This document shows, in pieces, positions 56,975-64,000 of a DNA stretch of 64,000 bases. The position numbers and the translations under genes are program-made. Every line of letters starts with the position of its first letter. The first letter of the stretch is position 1. This DNA is from Pyrocephalus nanus (lineage: Eukaryota; Chordata; Aves; Passeriformes; Tyrannidae): contig CM076260.1 of the NCBI GenBank assembly GCA_038380795.1, positions 31,282,634 to 31,346,633 on the forward strand. The letters are read 5' to 3'. The notes below the pieces were generated by a model. That model worked only from the letters and a program-made list of their open reading frames with translations. It made no database searches and was not told the DNA's origin.

Positions 56975-59900
56975 CACATTTAAGGAAAGTTGTTGATATG
57001 TACAATTATTCAGGGAAAAGCCAGAAGAATGCCTTAAGGATTGGAAGTTATCTTTTACAGTTAAAAATTTGAAGAGATCAATATGAATAATTAAAGAGAA
57101 AGTTAGTATCCCAGTTACAGCCATAAAAGTATTGATATAAAACAACATTTTTCAGTAGAGGATTTTATGTCACAGAAAGCTGCAGCACCAGAACAGTCCT
57201 TGGATTGTAAAGTTAAACAAACTCAAGTTAGGGAAAAATTGAAGGCTTGATTGATGGGCTCTTTTTTTTTTTTTTTAAGGTAATTTATTGAAGTAATATT
57301 TTGCTAACAATTATAAAAGTCTTTGTGGATATATGTAGAGAAGGCTTATGGCTTAAGTGATGTCGCAGGTCAGATTAAATTATCAAAGTGATACCTTTTG
57401 GCATTCTGGAAATGGCATCCTTGATTAAATCTTCCTACAACTGATGTTTCAAAAGTATCTAACTGAAATATTAAAAACATGTGAAAATCTAAGCTTTATT
57501 TACTTACCTGTAGCTTTACAATCCAGAGCCAAAGAATACATGGCTGGGACTCTCCTTTGCCTTGTCCATGAGCCAGAGGCAGACCTGAACACTTGCACAG
57601 CACATATTTTTAGAGTATTTATTTATTAGTGTGTGATAATCTAAAAAGACCTTCACGTAGACAGTATTACCTATCAGGAGACCAACAGTATTTCTGCTTA
57701 TTTTGAAAGGAATTCAAAATAGCAACCACAAGCCACAATGCAAAAACAGATCAGGAAACAAAACAGAAAGGAAATAACATATTTTAAATGCAATAACAAA
57801 CGTCATATTCCACTTTTCTCATCTACTTAGACTGCACTGTAAAACCAAAAGGAATGTGAAGCTTCCAAATCCATTATATTCTGTACTGGAGTTGTACATC
57901 TAAAACAAAGATGCAGTTTTTTATAATAGTAGTGACAGCAGTAAAAACTGCATAATTAAATAAAAGTTTAAGAGCTCTAATTTTTAAGGCCATAAAATCT
58001 ATGTTCCATCTCAAGACACAAACGTAATTCCAAACTTGCCTTTGATCTAAAGAATATTCAGCGCTAGCTTCTTTTCAGAGATTCACCTTAAGGATATGAG
58101 TCTGAGGTCCAGATCTCCTACATGTATCTACCCATATGTTAGAGATGTTCCAGGACCCTAAAATTCCCAAGGTATTGGTGTTACTGACTGCCCCACATCT
58201 CTTAAAGATTCACATCTGGTGAATCATGGACATGAGACGTCATGGACATAGCAGACATTTTTCACACAGCATGTAAATGAGTCCAGAAGCTTTTGTGAGG
58301 GCAACTGAAATTACAAGATTACTTTACAGCTACTGAAGATCTAGCATGCTATTGAGCCACTTAGACAGGTTTGGCACTCCATAAAGTACCTTAGTCATCT
58401 GCACAGTGTAAGCAGATACGATACTGGGGATATGTAGAACACCAAAACATGTATCAGCTTCTCATCTTGGACTGAACCGAATGTCAAGTCAGTAGAGTAT
58501 ATGAAGTTGATAAACTATTTGGACCAAATTTCTATTTAATATCAAGACACATAAATTTAAGTGATTACATGTAGATATAGAGTACTATGGCCTATGTCTT
58601 TATTGTTACAGGAATCTGGTTAAGACACTCAGGGGAGCTTAGGAGGAAATTCAGCTCACACTGAAGTAGATACTCAGTGAGTAGTCTGCTAACAGCCACC
58701 ATGACATCATCTATGATCTTCATTTTCTTTATCGGGAAATGAGGCACTTCTGGCATCAGCAGTACACCTACATGTAGATAGTTAGCTTTAGGTGTCTTAC
58801 TCTTGAACCAAATACTGCTCTGGGGACTCAATTTAGTTGCTTAAGTGGAGGTATTCACAATGCATATTAGCTGTCAGGCTGGTTGGACTCACTTCTGCTA
58901 TAGGTCCTCTGTCATATCTCACAATCTCAGATGGACAACTTAAATAGCACAAGGATTCAGGCTTTTGGTAGCTAGCCCCAGATCTTTCTTTTAAGGTGAA
59001 CTGAATCCACTGATGCTTGAAATCAGCTAATGAAAGTATGAAATTTTTATCTTCTTAGAGTACCTGAATCTCTCAGGGATGAAGGGAATTCCAGAATGCT
59101 GTGTTTGCTGCAGAATTTACTAGTTCAGGACACAGTGATTCACAAAGTTTATAAATTTCAATAAAATTCTGACTGGAACCAGATAAAATTCTGATTAAAT
59201 TCCTCTCAACTTTCTGTCATCAGAATACTTCAAGGATTCATCGTGCACTCCCACAGCGCAGGGTGAGTAGCCTCCCCTTTTCACAGGAGTGCTGATATTT
59301 TTTGCTTTCAGAAAAAAAATCAAACTGCAAACCAAACTTAAAATTATGTGAACCCTTCAGGAAAAACTATTACCTTTCAATAATTACCATGCAGTTCTCC
59401 TCAGCACCTTGTGGGAATGTGACCCAAAAGAGACAGATCACGTTTGAATTCAGCAATCTACTGTTCATCTTGGGCTACTGTCATAAAAGAAATGATAGAT
59501 AAATCTGTCTGCAAAAGTAGGCTGGAAACAGCCTCTCTCAATGGATTATAAAAATCCCTTTCTAACAACCCTTCACTCTGGAAATACCACAAAAGCAAGT
59601 TTTTGGTAGTGTTTGTATTTCAGCACATCTGTTTTCATGGCCCACTGGAACCAGGAAGTTTAGAGCATATAAAAATGAAAAATTACCTCAAGAAAGCTAA
59701 GCAAAGCATCGATGGTCCAATTCAAGTCTTAAGAAGGAGTCAATTCCATTGTTATTTTAGCCTATGTGCTCACCCAAGCCTAATTGTTGGGACTGTTGCT
59801 TGAAACCTCTGTTAAATAAGTATGTATTGGCATAGCACAGAAGTGAAGGTGTCAAAATAATTTTCAAATTCTACTTTTCACTGTTTGGTAGGTCATTATG

Positions 59901-61567
59901 ACCTTCTATTTATAGATGGCAGAAGTATATCAGAAATAATGGGTGGCACCCCTAAATGAGGGATAGGATAAGTAGCACTGAAGGTTTTAAAGCCCGGAGG
60001 GCTCTTTTTCTGGACAATATCTATTGCCCTTCTCATCCTTAACTATATTCTTTCTGCCATCAGTCATTATTCAGCTTCTTTTCTGTCATATTCTTTTTCC
60101 CCTTCATTTTCTACTCAAAGTTTTCAGCAAGGGAAAGCTTCCTGAAGGTTGTAATGTAAACAAAACTGTGGAAAGGAACAAAAATCCTTTAAGGTAATCT
60201 TACACTCTTACAAGATGCCTGGAGTAAGAAAAACCTTAATTTGCAAATATCTCCAAGCATTTAATAGAGCTTTTCACTGGTACAGAAATGTAGAAACTTA
60301 CCCACGTATATGAGTGTTCATTGTCTTCTAATTGAGATAATTACTTAGAAAATTCTGCATTTTTATATTTTCAGTTGCTTGTAGGAATCTCTATACAGTA
60401 TAAGGTACAGTCATTTGTAATAATAGATGTAGCAAAGGGCCTCAGAAGAGAAAACATGAGAGGAGCAAAGTTTCTGCAGTAAATCTTTATCATTTGTAAT
60501 GATACATATGTTTTCTCATGTTGCATTTTTCAGTCATGTATGTCCACCTTTGGAAAAAAATTTTACAGTAGAGAGGACCCCAAAAAACTTTAATAGCTTC
60601 TTTTTAGGACTACCATCGGAAGTTTTAAGGCATGGTCAAAAAGTCTTTAAGAAATTTCAGTGGCTTCTCCTTCCATGGCCAAGGAGACAAAAGCTGTAAA
60701 CCAAGTCAACTCTTCTTCTATTTCCCCTTGGATAACAGGGAATCAACAAAAAATGCCAATACTTTCTTAAAAAAAATAAGTATTCTAAAATGCCAGCAGT
60801 TATTTCTGGCCACTTTGCTTTAGCCATGCCAGATGCTGTAAGGAAAGTTGTTTCTTCCATTTTGATGAGCAGTGTCATCTGCAGTCTGTTAGATGTGCTT
60901 ATGCCTAATCACAAAATAATCTAACTGGATACAGTTAACAAAGTAATTTTCTCAGTGGAGGGATCTTGAAATATAAACTTCTGTGTTAGTTTTATGGATA
61001 TTTTTATTACTTATTATTTACTTACTACTTACTGCATCACTGACAGGGGTGAACATCAAAATACATTCAAACACCTAAGCTTGGTTTTTGCCTTACATCA
61101 CATAAAATGTGCCTGACTGGCAGCCAGACATGAAATTCTGTCAAGTAGGCATGTTCATCTATGCTACAGTTACAAAGTGGGAAATTTTCTAGTGCCAGGA
61201 CAAAATATACTTCCTTGGCATGCACAACAAATTCTAGTATCTCATCCTGACAACTTCCAACTAACGCATATTTTACAAGACACTGAATTATCACCTTGAT
61301 GCATGTGAATCAAAATATGATTCCTTTCACTGCCGTGTCAATCTGCATGGGCCGTGCTGTGAGGTTGCAGCTGTACTTTTGCAGGCAGGCTCTAACCTAC
61401 TTCAGGCATTGCAAGAACTGTCTGTAACCAAAGAGATGTGGCACATATTCCAACTTCTGTGGGACAATTTTTGTGTGTTTACCCATTACATACATATTTG
61501 TTTGTGGGATCAGAAAGCCCAAAGACCACAGAAATTTTTGAGGTCGGAGAAGGTTGACAGAGGACAA
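56975..61567. other. Unclassified AT-rich stretch
   Basis: No gene or known repeat. A poly-T run of 15 lies at 57262-57276, and a 14-base direct repeat (ATAAAATTCTGA..) with period 22 at 59161-59196. Frames do not exceed about 80 codons. Confidence 0.55.
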
Positions 61568-61619
61568 GGAAAAAGCTGGCAGAGGAGAAGGATGTGTGGG
61601 AAAAGCTGGCAAGGAGAAG
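61568..61619. repeat. Imperfect 30-bp purine-rich duplication
   Basis: GGAAAAAGCTGGCAGAGGAG (61568-61587) is repeated as GGGAAAAGCTGGCAAGGAG (from 61598), separated by GATGTGTG. The cluster is purine-rich and looks like a local slippage duplication. Confidence 0.75.
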
Positions 61620-63140
61620 CTATGGTGGAGCTAGGGGTATTCTCCATGTCCTCCTCCTGGTACTCAGTGACAAACTGCTCCTCATTTTAAGACAGCCGGT
61701 GGCAGTGTGTGGAGATACAATCCAGGATGCAACTCATAAATACTAGTTGAGGAGTAATGTTGTCAAATTGCTTAAGTATCTGAGAAGCCACAGCCATCTA
61801 AATTCATTAACAGCTCATTTTCAGGAGAGGAAAATTTAAGGTTTACTTTCAATGTTGTTTTGAAAAATGGTAAACTTTCTGCTAGTAGAAAAACTTTAAA
61901 ACACAAATGTTTAAATTTTGTACAGCACTAAACATCTAAGCCATTATTTGTATCTTGCCCTCTTTCTCCAGCTTCCTCCTTTTCTTTCCTTCCTTTTTAC
62001 CTTCATAATTAGAAAGGTAACAGGTGGAAAAAATTAAAACAACAATGTTCATGGAATGATTCTTTATCAGTTGAAGACACAAGGGAAGCCATAATCATAC
62101 ACGCTCAACTAGCAAAATTTCAGCAAGTGATTGAAGAGATTAACATAGATGATCACTTAATCTTGTTTTTGTAAAATGGTCTAGATAAAACTCCACACAG
62201 TTTCTATTGTTTCAGTAGGAAAATGGTTATTAGCTACCCATAGAAGAAAAGTGTTGCAGCAATAACAGAAAAAGTAAGCAATATTTAATCTGTTACATTA
62301 AAAAAAACTCAACTGTATCTCTTTCCTGTAAAGTCTTCAAAAAGGCAGTTGTAAGGCAATGCTGGGGTTCCTCAACAGAGCTGGCCATTTTATGATTTGG
62401 AGATTTAAAGACAAAATTACCATATTTACAAATAGTCACTGGTTTCATTTTGATTAACAGTACTATTTTACTGTTCCTATTCTGAATCACATGGTTTTAG
62501 AGGTAAACCTGTACATGCTAAACAAGGTTAAAAGAACTGTTTTGAAGAAAGTTCTGTCTGTCCTCACAAATGTTTTGGAATTCAACACTCGGAAATGGTT
62601 GGTCTGTGCACCTGGCACAAGGTTCTCTCCTCTCTTTCCTCCTGCCAAGTATGTTTGTAAAGATGGGTTTGATATACCTTCACTGGGTTGTATACCTATT
62701 TTGTTTTACCCACTGATGGTAGATAATTCATTTTTTAGACAGAACAAGGTTTGTTTTTTATGGCAGTGCTTCTGAAAGAGAATGTACTTAAATATTCTTA
62801 TTTTGGAACTGAAGTTAGTGTAGGTGAAGCTGTACCCACAAACAGCCCACTAGAGGATTCTGATTATTGGAGTGTGGGGGAGACACAGTGAAGGAGCACT
62901 TTTTTTCCCCCAAGAACACAGTGCATAGTTTATAGTTTACACCTGAATGTTTAAAGGTAAATGCTTTCTAAATTTATTGGACACACAGCAGCTAAGAGAC
63001 ATGTTAAATGCTGGAGCTGTTGGATGGATGTTCTTTATGAGTCTCTGTTTTGGCATTTGTATCTAAAACCCTTTTAACAGATCTCCTAACTTTCCAGGTG
63101 CACCTCAAATTCTTCCTGTTGTCACAGAATTTTCTGGAAA
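61620..63140. other. Unclassified stretch
   Basis: No gene or known repeat. The 94-codon frame at 62491-62775 has no motif. Confidence 0.55.
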
Positions 63141-63177
63141 AAGACAAATTTTTGTCTGGCAAGACAAATTTTGTCTT
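63141..63177. repeat. Two adjacent palindromes in direct repeat
   Basis: AAGACAAATTTTTGTCT (63141-63157) and AAGACAAATTTTGTCTT (63161-63177) are direct repeats with period 20, and each is itself palindromic. The second has perfect 8-base arms around one central base; the first has 7-base arms around two. It resembles a tandem dyad site, but no factor with this motif is known to me. Confidence 0.85.
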
Positions 63178-64000
63178 ATAGTTCCCACCTCTATCTCACT
63201 GTTCCTTGGAAAGATGAGCGGGCCTAAGGGAGTGGAAGAGTTGGCAATTTGAATAAACGCCACTAACCTGCCATAACAAAGTCCTGCGATATGCATGTTC
63301 TTACAAGTCAAGTAGCAAGGCAAGTCTCTTGCTTTTTGTCTCTTCTCACAAGAATGAAGTAGTCAAAAAGAAACTTCCCTCTCAAACATGATATTCAGTG
63401 TACATTTGCAACTTTAATTTACGAATTCTACACACCACTTACAAGGTCTGTTCATTCAATCTCCACCCATGCAGTGGACTTCACCCAGAATATGCTTTCT
63501 TTTTGTATTTTGGTGTTTCTACTGTCCCTCTCAAAAAAACCAACTACAAAAATAATACAACTGAAAAAGTTAAAATATTTAACCTGAGTTTTTTAAGGTT
63601 AGATGCTTCTTTTCTTTTTAAACATTCTCTTCCTTGTATCTTTCTAAATATCAGAAGGAATGGCCAAAGAAAAACTTGTAAATGTCAAAATAGTAAAGAA
63701 AACAAATTGTATTTTCAAGAGTTAATCATTCGTTCCAGCATGGCCTGCAGAATCATAATGTAAGTCCACTAACACAAAGTGTGGATTTTTGGATTTGGAT
63801 TAGTACGTGACAAAAAACAAAATAATATAAATAACATAATTTAGATGAGAACAGAGTACTAAATGGACCAGTTTCTTTTGATTCACCTGTAATATAAGTG
63901 AGATTGCACCAATCTGTCTCAGGAAAATGTGTAAAACTCCTAAGGCCTGAATAGCTAAGTTATGTACTGCCTGAGGGTGAAAGCAAGCAAGAATGTAAAG
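63178..64000. other. Unclassified stretch to the window end
   Basis: No gene or known repeat. The 121-codon frame at 63398-63763 is AT-driven and without motifs. The last bases are cut by the window edge. Confidence 0.5.

Noticed and set aside
1..64000. CRISPR arrays, operons, ribosome binding sites, bacterial terminators, tRNA or rRNA genes
   Set aside because: The window is vertebrate nuclear DNA. I saw no regularly spaced repeats and no tRNA-like B-box or cloverleaf context on reading both strands by eye.

Overview
The window looks like non-coding nuclear DNA from a bird. It is AT-rich and has no dense gene arrangement. I recognise no host exon, tRNA, rRNA or other RNA gene. The diagnostic content is CR1 (chicken repeat 1) non-LTR retrotransposon sequence in at least ten separate pieces, plus one LTR of an avian ERVL-like endogenous retrovirus. 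CR1 copies ending in the octamer (ATTCTATG)n are typical of birds and other sauropsids. The LTR type is one I know from many neoavian genomes, so a neoavian bird is likely, but I cannot name the species. Layout: (1) 1-4.4 kb holds CR1 remnants, an A-rich tract, and a recent CR1 (3608-4388, minus) that abuts an older CR1 (3331-3607, minus) and has lost its whole reverse transcriptase core by an internal deletion. (2) 4.4-9.1 kb is unique AT-rich DNA. (3) 9110-10047 is one long, very old CR1 (plus). (4) 10-26.5 kb is mostly unclassified, with short repeats and one weak CR1 tail. (5) 26.5-27.3 kb is a young CR1 (minus) whose remaining reading frame is open to its truncation point. (6) 31.4-32.2 kb is a mid-age CR1 (plus), 37.1-37.4 kb an older CR1 end (minus), and 39.2 kb a short CR1 tail. 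(7) 45.2-46.8 kb is the longest CR1 (plus), with most of the reverse transcriptase but broken by two frameshifts and a nonsense codon. (8) 48.1-48.25 kb is a CR1 tail. (9) 56.39-56.97 kb is a solo LTR (minus). (10) The rest to 64 kb is unclassified DNA with a few small palindromes. No genes act together here: the only protein-coding signal belongs to retrotransposon ORF2, and every copy is truncated or broken. Two AT-rich-background reading frames of just under 160 codons (10668-11147 and 38359-38832) look like chance. The window reads as an intergenic interval or a large intron. I found no evidence for a new biological system. The most useful observations are the internally deleted CR1, the damage map of the 45-47 kb copy, the age layering of the CR1 insertions, and a few near-perfect hairpins with no repeat-family explanation.
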